Assembly: GCA_044223975.1 (NCBI GenBank) | Contig: JBGALI010000011.1 | Coordinates: 1-64,000, forward strand | Direction: 5' to 3' | Length of the DNA: 64,000 nt | Source: CAZCPB01 sp044223975 | Lineage (GTDB): Bacteria > Planctomycetota > Phycisphaerae > Phycisphaerales > UBA1924 | Part shown: positions 8,468 to 18,818 of the stretch, piece by piece | Position numbering within the stretch: the stretch's first letter is position 1 | Layout: each line of letters begins with the position of its first letter | Position numbers and translations under genes: made by a program | Notes under the pieces: generated by a model | Seen by the model: the letters and a program-made list of their open reading frames with translations, nothing else | Databases searched by the model: none | Told to the model about the DNA's origin: nothing

Positions 8468-11400
8468 ATCACGACCTCCGACTGATCGAAGACTACCTGC
8501 CCATCGAAGCGATCAGCGCCGAGGCGTCGCGAGAGAAGTCAGTGCGCAAGGGCCACATCTCCACGCTGCACCTTTGGTGGGCGCGTCGGCCGCTTGTGGC
8601 CTGCCGGGCCGCCGTGTATGGCGCTCTCGTGCCCGCGGACCGTTGGGTCCCGGACGTGGATGTGAAGAGTCCGTCGGCCGACGCGGCAAAAGCAGAGGCA
8701 ATCGCCAACGGTAAGAAGAAGGGATTGAACCGCAAGGCCGCCAAGGAGTTCGTCACCAAGCTCTGCCGCTACCCCAAGACTGACCCGACAAAGCCAGCGG
8801 ACATCAAACTCAAGCGCGATACCGAAGCAGCGATTGTCGAGGCCCAGAAGCACATACTGGAGGCGCACTCCGAGCGTCTGACGGTTCAACTGGCCGAGGG
8901 CAGGAAGAGTGGCAGGCCGCCAGCCTGGGTGAACGAGTTCAATTTCAAGGGTGACTCGGTCACATACGCCGACATCGTTGCCGACCGTGCCCCTCGCCCA
9001 CGCGTGCTCGATATGTTCGCCGGCGGAGGCGCGATACCGCTGGAATCACTTCGCCTGGGCTGTGACACCTACGCCCTGGATCTCAACCCCGTCGCCCACA
9101 TCATTCAGCTATGCACGCTTGTCTATCCGCAGAAGTACGGCAAGCCCGACCCAGCTGTTCGCGGCACGACCGGCCCCAAGAACGCGAGCGGAGAGCCCAC
9201 TTGGGGTGGGCTCGCTTCTGAGGTCCGCCACTGGGGCAACTGGATACTCGACTGCGTACGCAAAGAGATCGGCGACCTGTACCCGCTGATCCCAGACCCC
9301 ATGGTGTGGGAGACGCCTCCGCACTTCAAGTTTGACCAGGGCTCCGCCGAGTGGAAGCAGGCCAAGCCAGGAAAGCTCAAGCGCGGCGTAAACCCCGACG
9401 TTCTCACCAACGGTCCGGACACTCAGGCCCAGATGTACGACGAGGGCGAAGAAGAGGAAGCCGAAGAGTACGGCAACGTCGAGGTGCCACCCGGGTACTT
9501 GATGCCGGTGGCATATCTCTGGACCCGAACCGTTGTGTGCAAGAACCCTTCATGTGGTGCCACCGTCCCACTCGTCAAGCAGACGTGGCTCTGCAAGAAA
9601 GCAGACAGGTTCGTCGCGCTTCGTCCCGTGGCTTCAAAGGGAACGCGAAAGGTCCGGTTTGAAGTAGTCGAATCGAGTGATGAGGATGGGCTGGGATTCG
9701 ATCCCAGCGACTTCTCTAAGGCCGGTGGTGCTGCCTGTCCCTTCTGTGGAACCGTTGCCGATAGCGACTACGTGAAGAATGAGGGGACGTCCGGAAGGAT
9801 CGGCCAACAGTTTATGGCGGTGGCGTGCACGCACCCGACACGTTCGGGCAAGGTCTATCTTGACGAGCGTAATCTGCCTGAAGGCATGGTGCCAGACGAG
9901 CTAGCGATTGCCCGGCGGATTGCGGTTGTGCAGCAGAAGTACTCGATCGATCCCCTCACCGAAACCATTGAAATTAACCCTCGGTCGATGGACATTGACC
10001 GCGCCGGCTTCACAACCTGGGCGAACATTTTCACTGGCCGGCAGCAACTGGCCATGATGGCAGGAGTCGGTGCTGTCAGGGCTTGTCGTGATGCCGTTCG
10101 CACTGCCGCAATCGCACCAGACCATGCCAAGGCACTGGTCACGATGCTCGGCACCTCGGTTGGCAAGTTTGCTGACTTCTGTTCTACCCTGTGCATGTTC
10201 AACTACACCGGCGGACGCGGTGTAAAGAACAGCTTCCCGCAGCAGTCGCTGCCGATGGTGTGGGACTTCGCCGAGACGAACCCGTTCAACCCCGACGGTG
10301 CCAGCGTCTCCGCAGCGTTCGCAGCGATGGCGGCTGTCATCGACATGCTCCATCACTCGGGAAGGCCAGCTCACGTTGGCCGAGGCTCTGCCCTCTCGCT
10401 TCCGTGGGCCGACGCCAGTATTGACGCCGTCATCACCGATCCTCCGTACTACGACAACGTCTCGTATTCCAATCTCTCCGACTTCTTCTACATCTGGCTC
10501 CGGCGTGGCCTTGGAGACCTGTACCCAGAGCACTTCGCCAACCAGGCAACGCCGAAAAAGGCAGAAGCAATCGCCGCGTCTTATCGGCACAAGGGCGATC
10601 GCAAGGCTGCTAATGCCAAGTACGAGGAGATGATGGGGCAGGCATTTCGCGAAGCAGAACGCGTGCTCGTGCCCGGTGGCGAGATCGTCGTCGTGTATGC
10701 CCACAAAACCACGCTCGGCTGGTCTACTTTGGTTGATGCACTTCGCCGCGCGGGCTTCGGCGTGGTTGAGGCGTGGCCATTGGATACGGAACGCAAGGGC
10801 CGGGTCATCGCGATGGATACTGCGGCCCTCGCTTCAAGCATTTTCCTTGTCGCCCGGAAGCGTGCCGCGGCCGCTGGTGTCGGCAACTACGAAGACGATG
10901 TTCAGCCGGAGTTGGGGCAGATCGTTCGCGAGCGGGTTGAGACGCTCTGGGAAATGGGGATCACAGGTGCGGACTTGGTGATCGCGTGTGTCGGGGCAGG
11001 TCTGCGTGCATTCACGAAATACGAGAAGGTCGAGTACGCCAACGGTGAAGAGGTGCCGGCTGAGAAGTTCTTGGCTGAGGTTGAAGGTGTGGTGCTCGAC
11101 ACGATGCTGGGCAAGCTGTCCGGCGCGGTCGGCGGAAATGTCTCCACGGTGGACAACACCAGCCGGTTCTACGTGCTATGGCGATTCGTCTACAAGGTCA
11201 CGGCACTTGATGCAGGTGAGGCCATCATCTTCGCCAATGGAACGCACATCGAACTAGATGGCGCGAAGGGGATCGCTGCCGGCAATGATGCGCTGGTGGA
11301 AAAGAAGAAGGCCAAGTATCGCGCTCGCGATTTCACTGAACGCGGACAGAACGAAAAGCTGGGCCTACCGGACGACGCCGGGCGGCCCGCGCCGCTTATA

Positions 11401-11682
11401 GACGCGCTTCATCGGGTGCTCTGGCTCATGGAGAACAACCCTCGCAAGCTCAATGTCTTCCTCGACGAGGCTCAACTGGATCGTGAGCGTCTCCGCGTGC
11501 TCGCCCAGGCTTTGGCGGGCGCAGCACTGAGCGGCAAGAGCGAAGCGGAATCAAGCAAACTCGTGACCACTACGCCGTCGGAACAGTCTGCCATCGGCAA
11601 GCTCTTGGCCAACTGGCGCTCTCTGATCGAAAGCCGCCTTGCGGCGGAAGACAAGACTCTCTTCGGCAAGCAAGGAAGGTAG
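8464..11682 (+). CDS. DUF1156-type site-specific DNA methyltransferase
   Basis: A 1072-residue protein starting at the ATG overlapping the UvrD-type stop. The N-terminus has the DUF1156 signature (EAISAEASREKSVRKGH...LHLWWARRPL). The SAM-binding motif DMFAGGGAIPLESL lies near residue 182 and the catalytic DPPYYDN near 659, so this is an amino-methyltransferase producing N6-methyladenine or N4-methylcytosine. Between them are Cys pairs (CKNPSCG near 360 and CPFCG near 425) that look like a zinc ribbon. The family occurs in defence islands beside DUF499 ATPases, as here. It presumably marks host DNA as self; the recognition sequence is unknown. The following gene starts six bases after the stop, with AAGGAAGG as ribosome-binding site inside this gene's end. 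Confidence 0.9.
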   Translation: MNHDLRLIEDYLPIEAISAEASREKSVRKGHISTLHLWWARRPLVACRAAVYGALVPADRWVPDVDVKSPSADAAKAEAIANGKKKGLNRKAAKEFVTKLCRYPKTDPTKPADIKLKRDTEAAIVEAQKHILEAHSERLTVQLAEGRKSGRPPAWVNEFNFKGDSVTYADIVADRAPRPRVLDMFAGGGAIPLESLRLGCDTYALDLNPVAHIIQLCTLVYPQKYGKPDPAVRGTTGPKNASGEPTWGGLASEVRHWGNWILDCVRKEIGDLYPLIPDPMVWETPPHFKFDQGSAEWKQAKPGKLKRGVNPDVLTNGPDTQAQMYDEGEEEEAEEYGNVEVPPGYLMPVAYLWTRTVVCKNPSCGATVPLVKQTWLCKKADRFVALRPVASKGTRKVRFEVVESSDEDGLGFDPSDFSKAGGAACPFCGTVADSDYVKNEGTSGRIGQQFMAVACTHPTRSGKVYLDERNLPEGMVPDELAIARRIAVVQQKYSIDPLTETIEINPRSMDIDRAGFTTWANIFTGRQQLAMMAGVGAVRACRDAVRTAAIAPDHAKALVTMLGTSVGKFADFCSTLCMFNYTGGRGVKNSFPQQSLPMVWDFAETNPFNPDGASVSAAFAAMAAVIDMLHHSGRPAHVGRGSALSLPWADASIDAVITDPPYYDNVSYSNLSDFFYIWLRRGLGDLYPEHFANQATPKKAEAIAASYRHKGDRKAANAKYEEMMGQAFREAERVLVPGGEIVVVYAHKTTLGWSTLVDALRRAGFGVVEAWPLDTERKGRVIAMDTAALASSIFLVARKRAAAAGVGNYEDDVQPELGQIVRERVETLWEMGITGADLVIACVGAGLRAFTKYEKVEYANGEEVPAEKFLAEVEGVVLDTMLGKLSGAVGGNVSTVDNTSRFYVLWRFVYKVTALDAGEAIIFANGTHIELDGAKGIAAGNDALVEKKKAKYRARDFTERGQNEKLGLPDDAGRPAPLIDALHRVLWLMENNPRKLNVFLDEAQLDRERLRVLAQALAGAALSGKSEAESSKLVTTTPSEQSAIGKLLANWRSLIESRLAAEDKTLFGKQGR

Positions 11683-11688
11683 ACCCTA

Positions 11689-14541
11689 ATGAACATTCAC
11701 ACTCTGAAGCCCTGGACGGAACTCGTCAAGCTCCACCCCGACGTAGAGAGCGGCTCGCTTGCCGAGGCTGTTTTCGCAATCGACCTTGGGGCCATTGCCA
11801 CCGGCGACCCCAACACGCCCAAGGTCTATCGCGATCCCGACGCATTCTTTGCGGCCACGTACCCCACCACCGACCTTCGAAAGCTGCTCGATGAAGTGCT
11901 GGCCAGCCTGGCGGGCAAAGGCACTCACAACCGTGTCCTCAAGCTCCGAAGCCCGTTTGGCGGCGGCAAGTCGCACACGCTGGCAACGCTGCTCCACGCG
12001 GCCCGCTCCCGGAAGAGTCTAAATCAGATCCCTGAGTGTGCGGCACTCGCGGATCCGGGGCCGGTGGATGTTGGTGTTTTCGACGGCGAGAAGTTCACGG
12101 CAGTCGGCGGGAAGGACGTTGGAGGCGGCAAGTCCATCAACACCATGTGGGGTTGGCTCGCGTGGCAGATCGGCCCCAAGGCTTTCGCCACCTTTGAGAA
12201 GTTGGACGCCGAACGCACCTGCCCGCAGGGTGAAGAGATTCGGGCGATGCTCACCGCCGAGGGCCGGCCGGTGCTGCTGCTCCTGGATGAAGTGCTCAAG
12301 TACATGGAGGCCGCCGGCGCGGTCATCCTCGGTGATTCGACCCTGCAGAGGCAGGCGCTCAACTTCATCCAGAATCTGACTGTCGAGGTCGCGAACAGCC
12401 GCAACGCGGTGATGGTCTACTCCTTGCAATGGAGCGCCCGGCAGGCGATGGGAAACATCGCTCTGCTCCAAACGCTGGACACCCTGGTCAGCAGGGTGGA
12501 CCAGGTGCGCGAGCCTGTCACGGGCGACGAAGTGTTGGCCGTGGTGAAGCGTCGTCTGTTGGGTGCAGAGCCACCCGCGAATGCAGCCCAGGAGATTGCA
12601 AAGGCCTACGGCGACGTTGTCGGCGGATTCTGGCGTGCGAGGGCGGAGACCCCATCAGCCAAGCAGGATGCCGAAGAGCAAGTGGCCCAACTCAAGGCGA
12701 GGATGCAGGCGGCCTACCCGTTCCACCCCGCCCTCATCGACATGATGAACACGCGGTGGACTAGCGTGCCGGAGTTTCAGCGCACTCGTGGAGCGTTGCG
12801 GTTCCTCGCCTCGTGCCTGCACAGCCTGAAGGCCAAGGGTGGTGCCAAGCCGTTGCTTGGTCCGGGCGACATCGATGTCGCCGATGGAGACGTGCGCAAC
12901 GCGATGCTGAAGGACCTGGACCCGACCCAGGCTTACGACCCAGTGATCAAGAGCGACATCGCCGGGCCGAGCGCCAGAGCCAAGCGGATCGACGATCGCA
13001 TGGCCAAGGAGACACCGGCTCTGGCCAACGTGCGACCTGCGGTGCGGCTGGCAACGGCGATCTTGAGCTATTCCTTTGGCGGCCTGAAGCGTGAAGAGGG
13101 GAGCGAGGCTTTGCCCCCCGGCGTCACTGAGACCGAGTTGCTGGCAGCATGCGTCGGTCCAGACTTGGACAGCACGACGGCCAACTCTGTGCTTTCCGAC
13201 CTGCGGAACTCCTGCCTGTATCTCCACTTTGACGGCGTGCGCTACTGCTTCAAGAAGGACGCCAACGTCACCAAGCTCATCGAGGATGCCGAGCAGGAAG
13301 TTGTCCGTGATGCCGACGGCGTCCGCGACAAGATAAAGGAGATGCTCGAAGTCAGGCTCGCGGGCAAGACTGATGCGGTTGTGTGGCCGGCCACGAGCCA
13401 GGACTTGCCGGACAAGGAGCCACGATTCCTCATCGGATACATGGCACTGGATCTCGCTGGCAAGAGTGGCAACCAACAGGATGATGCCGCGAAGGCGATG
13501 CTCTCGAAGTATGGCGAAGCGCCACGGCAGTACAGGAACGGCGTAGCCCTGGCTCTTCCCGACAAGAAGCCACTGGAATCTCTCCGGCGTGCGGTGCGCT
13601 ACCTCATGGCCATCGATCGCGTGGAGTCCAAGAAGAGTCAGCATCGGCTAACGAAGGACCAGGCCGACCAGCTCAAGGAGCGTAAACGCACCGAAGAGGC
13701 CGCGGCGGAAACAGCGTTCCGTCAGCTCTATCCCGCGGTGTGCCTGCCGCGTGTCGGAGCCGGTGGGGCAATTGACCTTGAGAAGATCGAAGTCGGCGGC
13801 CGGCCTCTGCAGGCCACGGGCATTCATGAGCGCGTGATGGAGCTGCTGACGACCGTGGGCACGCCAAAGCTACACGGCACGCTGCACCCGCGCAAAGTGG
13901 CAGAGCGAGTCAAGCTTGGCGAGTCTCTCGCCCCAGGCGAGGCACCCCGACAAGGCGTGAGCACGAAGGACGTGCGCGACGCCTTCTTCGCCTTCCTGGA
14001 GCCGCCGCGGATCAGTTCCGATGCGGTCATTCGCAAGGCAGTAGCTCGCGGCGTGACGGAGAGTGTTTTCGCATACACCACGGGTACGCCAGCACTTGGT
14101 CCGGATGGCAAGTATCAGGTGGCATTGTCAAAGGTTGCCGCGAACCGCCCGATGAGCGAGGACGAAGTGGACCTGGACAATGGGTTCCTCATGGTGCCCG
14201 CAGCAGTGCCCGCCGCGGCGCCCGCTCCGGGACCCACGCCACCAGGCCCAACAACGCCGGGACCTACCCCTACAGGGCCTGGTCCGACTCCTCCGGGGCC
14301 AACGCCCCCGGGGCCGAAGCCGGCGTTTCGCACCGCCGTCCGCATTCGCTTCACGGCGGATCGGGACCAGGTGTTCAAGTCATTCTCGGCGATTGCCAAC
14401 CTTGCGGACAAGTCCGACAACGGCAAGATCAGCATCGTGATCGATGGCCAGGCCGGCGCCGGCTACGACGCCAACTGGCTGCGGAACGCTGTGCAGGAGC
14501 CATTGGATGAAGCAAGTATTGATGGGCTACAGATGGACTAA
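11689..14541 (+). CDS. DUF499-type P-loop ATPase
   Basis: A 950-residue protein. Walker A is SPFGGGKSHTLATLLHAA (near residue 90) and Walker B VLLLLDEVLKYM (near 200), the layout of the DUF499 AAA-type ATPases found next to DUF1156 methylases. About residues 840-880 form a Pro-Gly-Thr repeat linker (repeats of GPTPPGP), leading to a small C-terminal domain of about 70 residues. The ATPase probably powers target recognition or assembly, by analogy with BrxC-like ATPases; this is inference. The start follows the methylase stop by six bases. The next gene, DUF932-like, begins 27 bases downstream. Confidence 0.88.
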   Translation: MNIHTLKPWTELVKLHPDVESGSLAEAVFAIDLGAIATGDPNTPKVYRDPDAFFAATYPTTDLRKLLDEVLASLAGKGTHNRVLKLRSPFGGGKSHTLATLLHAARSRKSLNQIPECAALADPGPVDVGVFDGEKFTAVGGKDVGGGKSINTMWGWLAWQIGPKAFATFEKLDAERTCPQGEEIRAMLTAEGRPVLLLLDEVLKYMEAAGAVILGDSTLQRQALNFIQNLTVEVANSRNAVMVYSLQWSARQAMGNIALLQTLDTLVSRVDQVREPVTGDEVLAVVKRRLLGAEPPANAAQEIAKAYGDVVGGFWRARAETPSAKQDAEEQVAQLKARMQAAYPFHPALIDMMNTRWTSVPEFQRTRGALRFLASCLHSLKAKGGAKPLLGPGDIDVADGDVRNAMLKDLDPTQAYDPVIKSDIAGPSARAKRIDDRMAKETPALANVRPAVRLATAILSYSFGGLKREEGSEALPPGVTETELLAACVGPDLDSTTANSVLSDLRNSCLYLHFDGVRYCFKKDANVTKLIEDAEQEVVRDADGVRDKIKEMLEVRLAGKTDAVVWPATSQDLPDKEPRFLIGYMALDLAGKSGNQQDDAAKAMLSKYGEAPRQYRNGVALALPDKKPLESLRRAVRYLMAIDRVESKKSQHRLTKDQADQLKERKRTEEAAAETAFRQLYPAVCLPRVGAGGAIDLEKIEVGGRPLQATGIHERVMELLTTVGTPKLHGTLHPRKVAERVKLGESLAPGEAPRQGVSTKDVRDAFFAFLEPPRISSDAVIRKAVARGVTESVFAYTTGTPALGPDGKYQVALSKVAANRPMSEDEVDLDNGFLMVPAAVPAAAPAPGPTPPGPTTPGPTPTGPGPTPPGPTPPGPKPAFRTAVRIRFTADRDQVFKSFSAIANLADKSDNGKISIVIDGQAGAGYDANWLRNAVQEPLDEASIDGLQMD
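14220..14325 (+). repeat. In-frame Pro/Gly/Thr linker repeat in the DUF499 ATPase gene
   Basis: Tandem 9-18 base units coding for GPTPPGP and GPTTPGP variants, separating the ATPase body from its C-terminal domain. The unit count probably varies between strains. Confidence 0.7.
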
Positions 14542-14568
14542 CTGTGTCTGTAAAGACCGGAGTGATTC

Positions 14569-15567
14569 ATGCCACGACTGACGCAGCTTGACGACGTGTT
14601 GTTCCCCGTTGAGGAGCATCCGGTGTTCGTCGGCATGAAAACGAAGTCTGGGGAGCGCAGGCTATCCATCCCTGACAAGAAAGCCCTTGTCAACCGCGAT
14701 AGCGGCCGCGTGCTGGGTGTCGTGAGCCGTGGCTACCGCCTGGTCAGTAACCGCGAAGCCCTGGATATGGCCCATGAGTGCTGTCGCACCATATTTCCAG
14801 AGACAAAGCCGGGCGAATGGGAGGTGCGAGCTATCGATGCCCCTAGGACCGGTGGGCACTGCTTCATCGACTTGGCCCACAACTCCACCAAGCTCGATTT
14901 CACCTTCGTTCCTGCTGAGGATCGACCGGACGCGTTCGGACCCTTCATCCGTGTTACGAACAGCTATAACGGACTTCGAGCCCTGGCCTTCGACATCGGC
15001 TTCTTCCGAAAGGTCTGCAAGAATGGTTTGATCGTGCCTGACTCCGTCATTCGCTTTAAGTTCACGCACGTTCAGCGAGAAATCGGCGCCGCGATCCAGT
15101 TCGAGGTCTCGCAAGAAAAACTCACCAAGCTGAAGGCGAGTTTCGGGGAGTATCTGGCAGCACTCCGGACATGCGCGGTGCCCCTCGCCCAGTTTCAGCC
15201 GTTGGTGTTTGCGGTGCTCAAGGTTCGCAAACCGAAGCTGGCCAAGCCTGGGAGCGATGAAGCAAAGGACTGGGATGCCTTGGAAAGGCACATCGGGGAG
15301 ATGGGTGACCGGTACGTGGGCGAGCTGGGCGAGAATGCCTACGCGGCTCTGAACGCGATCACTGAGTTCGCCTCTCACCCGCCCGACAATCGCTGCATTC
15401 ACCGAGATCGTCACGGCTTCCAGCGAATTGCCGGTGCATGGCTGAACGAGTTCAGCCGCGTCTGCGGCGGCTCGGGCTTTGACCTCTCAAAGTACATCGA
15501 GCAGATCAGTGCCACAAACGAACGAGTGAGCGATAGGGTCGAGCCGGCTCGTGGTGAGCGAGCATGA
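14569..15567 (+). CDS. DUF932-like protein (phage/plasmid-associated)
   Basis: A 332-residue protein with GGAGTG 5-10 bases before the ATG. The conserved order GRVLGVVSRGYRLVSNREAL (about 45-65), FIRVTNSYNGLRAL (about 125-140) and a RKVCKNGL block (about 145) matches DUF932 proteins, which are common on plasmids, phages and integrated elements. Their biochemical role is not established. Lying 27 bases after the ATPase gene, it is probably co-transcribed with it. I know of no standard DUF1156/DUF499 defence operon that includes it, so it may be a passenger, an anti-restriction-type factor, or a component of this variant. Confidence 0.75.
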   Translation: MPRLTQLDDVLFPVEEHPVFVGMKTKSGERRLSIPDKKALVNRDSGRVLGVVSRGYRLVSNREALDMAHECCRTIFPETKPGEWEVRAIDAPRTGGHCFIDLAHNSTKLDFTFVPAEDRPDAFGPFIRVTNSYNGLRALAFDIGFFRKVCKNGLIVPDSVIRFKFTHVQREIGAAIQFEVSQEKLTKLKASFGEYLAALRTCAVPLAQFQPLVFAVLKVRKPKLAKPGSDEAKDWDALERHIGEMGDRYVGELGENAYAALNAITEFASHPPDNRCIHRDRHGFQRIAGAWLNEFSRVCGGSGFDLSKYIEQISATNERVSDRVEPARGERA

Positions 15568-15670
15568 TCACGAACAACAGGGATGGCATGATATAGCCGA
15601 GGCGGATCGGTGACTGAGCAATCGCTCGACCTGGTGTCCCGCCTTAACGCTTTCTGTTTGGTGCCCAATT

Positions 15671-16915
15671 ATGCCGTCATCATTCTCATGGCTCGACTTC
15701 GCTGAATCTGATCGCCAACGCGCGATGCAGGTGATCGATTTGTTCCGCGAGAAAAGCACGGTTGATGAATTGGGCTTTGCCCCCATCCGTGACGCGTTCG
15801 CCGACTACTTCTTCCCTGGCACGTCGACAATTCAAACGAGGGCCCGGTACTTCCTCTTCGTACCGTGGATCATGCTGCGATATGAGCACCGGAAGCTCTC
15901 GGTTCAAGAGCGAGTCAGCAAGCTCCGAATGCGGGAGACGAGGCTCATCAACGCTCTTCTGGAAGGCTGTGAGGATCCCACCGGCATCATCGGCCGCGAG
16001 GCGCAGGCCAGCCTGCGTCGAATGCCGAGCAGCGTCTACTGGCGTGGACTGCACCTCTGGGGCATCCGACTGTTCGCTGGATCGATCGACCAGTACTTCC
16101 GGCGTTTGTCGCGAGATCGTGACGGTCCAACAGCACCTGTATTGACGGATGACGGCGAGCCAGTCGGGGCAAGTTCCCGCAACTGGCATCCGTCGTTGCC
16201 GCCGGAGCCCGACAAGCTCTACGAGTCCGCCACACTGGCGCTCTCGAATGCAGAGGCTCAGTTCCTTCGGGACCGCATCTGCACAAACCAACCGGGGTCC
16301 ATGCTCGCGCATGTGATCACTCGGGTAGCGGATGAGTTGAACGCGGACTTCGCATGGGACTTAAGTCTTCAGGGGGTGTTGCCCAGCAACCTTCGCGTAG
16401 AGCTTGAGCACGCGCGATTGTTCGCAGTGTGTGCATGGGGTGGGCCCCTCATCTACTCCCGCCTGATCGCCACGATGAAGCCCGGGAGTGACGAACTGCT
16501 GGAGAAGCTCGACGTTGCTCTGGGGGGGTGGCAGAGTCAGCTCGCCGTCGATGCATCCAAGCTCGACGGATGGAACAGAAACGAGTTCTGGACTCTGGTG
16601 CATCGCCTCAACCCACGCCTGTCTCCTCGTACAAAGGACTTTGCCGAGCAGTGGATTGCGGTCGCCAGACGTGCTGCCGCGGGCGAGTCGGTGTGGTCCG
16701 ACGAAGGGGTACGAGCGTTGATCGTCAGGCGTGAGGGTCAACTCAAAGGCGGCCGGGCCCGCCTGCAGCCAGACAATCTGCGTGCTCGGGACCGTTGGCA
16801 GGGTGACGCAGGCGGTGGCCCAATGGACTACCGCTGGGGCCCGAGCCAGATCATCATCAATGACATCGTGCGTGGCATCGCCAGCAGCAAGGGAGGCGAG
16901 GCCCGCGATGCTTGA
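15671..16915 (+). CDS. DUF6361-like protein
   Basis: A 414-residue protein beginning with FSWLDFAESDRQRAMQVIDLF and followed by DELGFAPIRDAFADYFFPGTS...RYFLFVPWI, which I recognise as the DUF6361 signature. The family has no established activity. It is mostly helical and soluble, with no visible nuclease or NTPase motif. A 103-base gap precedes it, the longest inside the train, so a second promoter may start here. Its last eight bases overlap the next start (16908), tying it to the PLD-type gene. DUF6361-PLD-helicase therefore forms a coupled module. Confidence 0.75.
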   Translation: MPSSFSWLDFAESDRQRAMQVIDLFREKSTVDELGFAPIRDAFADYFFPGTSTIQTRARYFLFVPWIMLRYEHRKLSVQERVSKLRMRETRLINALLEGCEDPTGIIGREAQASLRRMPSSVYWRGLHLWGIRLFAGSIDQYFRRLSRDRDGPTAPVLTDDGEPVGASSRNWHPSLPPEPDKLYESATLALSNAEAQFLRDRICTNQPGSMLAHVITRVADELNADFAWDLSLQGVLPSNLRVELEHARLFAVCAWGGPLIYSRLIATMKPGSDELLEKLDVALGGWQSQLAVDASKLDGWNRNEFWTLVHRLNPRLSPRTKDFAEQWIAVARRAAAGESVWSDEGVRALIVRREGQLKGGRARLQPDNLRARDRWQGDAGGGPMDYRWGPSQIIINDIVRGIASSKGGEARDA

Positions 16916-18818
16916 CCCCCGTGGCCGACAGTTATTGCTCGCCGCGCTCCGCCCACCCGATGGCTTCCGCTTCGATTGCGCCGTCGGAACGACGTTTTCG
17001 CTTGATCTCATCGCACTTCTCACCGCGCCGCTCGCCTTCGCGATGTTCGATTGGCAGGATGACGAAGGCCGCCTGACGGCTGATCCCGCTGGACCTGGGG
17101 CTGATCCGCTAGCACTCCTGGAGTCGCTCCGCCGCTGCGCAGATCGAATCCACCTGTTCTGCCAGGCCGGGCAGATCAAAGTACCGCCCACGAACCAGCG
17201 ACTGCTCGCATTCCTTGAACAGTCCGTGATCGAGGTCCAGCCGCCTGGGGCCAGTGATAGCCGCTTCGGGGTGTTCCACCCCAAAGTGTGGGCACTGCGA
17301 TTCGTCGACACGGCGGCGGGTGGGACCGTCCGCTACCGCCTGCTTTGCCTCTCCCGCAACCTCACATTCGATCGCTCGTGGGATACGGTGCTCCTGCTGG
17401 ACGGCGAGCTCACGGACCGGCAGAAGGGTTTCGGGGAGAATCGCACACTCTCTGAGTTCGTCGCGCGGTTGCCAGCCCTCGCCGTCAGACCCGATGTGCT
17501 CACGCAGGAGTCTGTGGCTGACGTGCAGCGCATCGCGCAAGAGCTCAAGTTGGTCAAGTGGGAGCTTCCCGAAGGCGTAGAGGAGATCCGTTTCTGGCCC
17601 ATGGGAATGGACGGCCGCCCGTCGTGGCCGTTTACCGATCGGCTTGATCGCCTTCTCGTGGTCTCGCCGTTCCTCACGGATGGATTCTTGACGAAGATCG
17701 GCTTGGGCGGCCGCGACCAATACCTGGTCAGTCGACCCGAGTCGCTCCGAGAGATCAACCCCGCTGTGCTAAGGGATGGCTGGAAGTGCTTTACGCTTGA
17801 GGAAGGATGCGACTCCCTGGTTTCGCCGGAGGAAGACACGCCATCGCTGGCCACCGAGCATCTATCCGGTCTTCATGCAAAGCTGTTCGTCGCGGATGCC
17901 GGCTGGAAGGCCCATGTCTGGACTGGGTCCGCGAACGCCACATCCGCTGCATTCGATGGCAATATCGAGTTCCTCGTTGAGCTGATTGGGAAGAAGGCCA
18001 GGCTTGGTATCGAGGCAACCATCGGCGAAGAGAACGGCTCGGCGAATCTCCGAGCGATGCTCACGCCGTTCACGCCTGCGACAGAAGCGGTGAAGCCCGA
18101 TCCGGATGACCAAGCGGCGGAGGATCTCGTCAATGTGACTCGGCGCTCGCTCTGTGGGATGCAGATGCTCGTCCGCGTCACACCACACAGTGGCGACGGA
18201 GCTGGCTTCACCACGACGGTGGAGTCCGAGGACGTGCTCGCCCTTCAGCCCGGCGTGACCGTGCGTTGCCGACCCATCATGCTGGCGTCACCTGACGCAC
18301 GTCTGCTCGATAGTGGCCACCGACTCGCGGCGGCCTTTGGGCCGCACGCGTCCGAGTCGATCTCGTCATTCGTCTCTTTCGAGGTGATGGGCAAGGTCCG
18401 CGACGCGGAGCGTGCCGAGCAGTTTGTTCTCAACCTGCCGATGGTGGGGGCACCATCCGATCGTCGCGAGCGGTTGCTTCGCGATCTCCTTCGTGATTCA
18501 CGCACGCTGCTTCGGTTCCTCTTATTGCTTCTATCGGATGACCCCGAACGGCTGTTCGAGGAGTTGCGGGAGCTGACCCTCGACCCCTCAGGAGCACAGG
18601 GCCGCTCGAGCGGGGACATGCTCCCCCTCTTGGAACACATGCTCGCGGCTCTCCACAAGCACCCCGAGAAGCTCGACCAAGTCCACCGCCTGATCGACGA
18701 TCTGAAGAAGACGCCGGAGGGCAGGTCCATTCTGCCAGCAGAACTTGAGGAAGTCTGGGGCCCGATCGGTCGCGTGCGTGCCGCGACGGCCCAGCCACGT
18801 TCAGGGGGCGTGCAGTGA
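16908..18818 (+). CDS. Phospholipase D-superfamily nuclease-like protein
   Basis: A 636-residue protein; the start at 16908 overlaps the DUF6361-like stop by eight bases. Two HxK elements of the PLD type are seen: FHPKVWALRFVD near residue 123 and LHAKLFVADAGWKAHVWTGSANAT near 321. The second is a classical HKD motif (H, K, D with downstream GSAN). PLD-fold proteins in defence loci act as nucleases through a pair of HKD motifs; the first copy here is less canonical. The C-terminal third is helical. The stop overlaps the GTG start of the large helicase (GTGA at 18815), so the two products are probably partners, as helicase-PLD pairs are in DISARM (DrmC). Confidence 0.82.
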   Translation: MLDPRGRQLLLAALRPPDGFRFDCAVGTTFSLDLIALLTAPLAFAMFDWQDDEGRLTADPAGPGADPLALLESLRRCADRIHLFCQAGQIKVPPTNQRLLAFLEQSVIEVQPPGASDSRFGVFHPKVWALRFVDTAAGGTVRYRLLCLSRNLTFDRSWDTVLLLDGELTDRQKGFGENRTLSEFVARLPALAVRPDVLTQESVADVQRIAQELKLVKWELPEGVEEIRFWPMGMDGRPSWPFTDRLDRLLVVSPFLTDGFLTKIGLGGRDQYLVSRPESLREINPAVLRDGWKCFTLEEGCDSLVSPEEDTPSLATEHLSGLHAKLFVADAGWKAHVWTGSANATSAAFDGNIEFLVELIGKKARLGIEATIGEENGSANLRAMLTPFTPATEAVKPDPDDQAAEDLVNVTRRSLCGMQMLVRVTPHSGDGAGFTTTVESEDVLALQPGVTVRCRPIMLASPDARLLDSGHRLAAAFGPHASESISSFVSFEVMGKVRDAERAEQFVLNLPMVGAPSDRRERLLRDLLRDSRTLLRFLLLLLSDDPERLFEELRELTLDPSGAQGRSSGDMLPLLEHMLAALHKHPEKLDQVHRLIDDLKKTPEGRSILPAELEEVWGPIGRVRAATAQPRSGGVQ

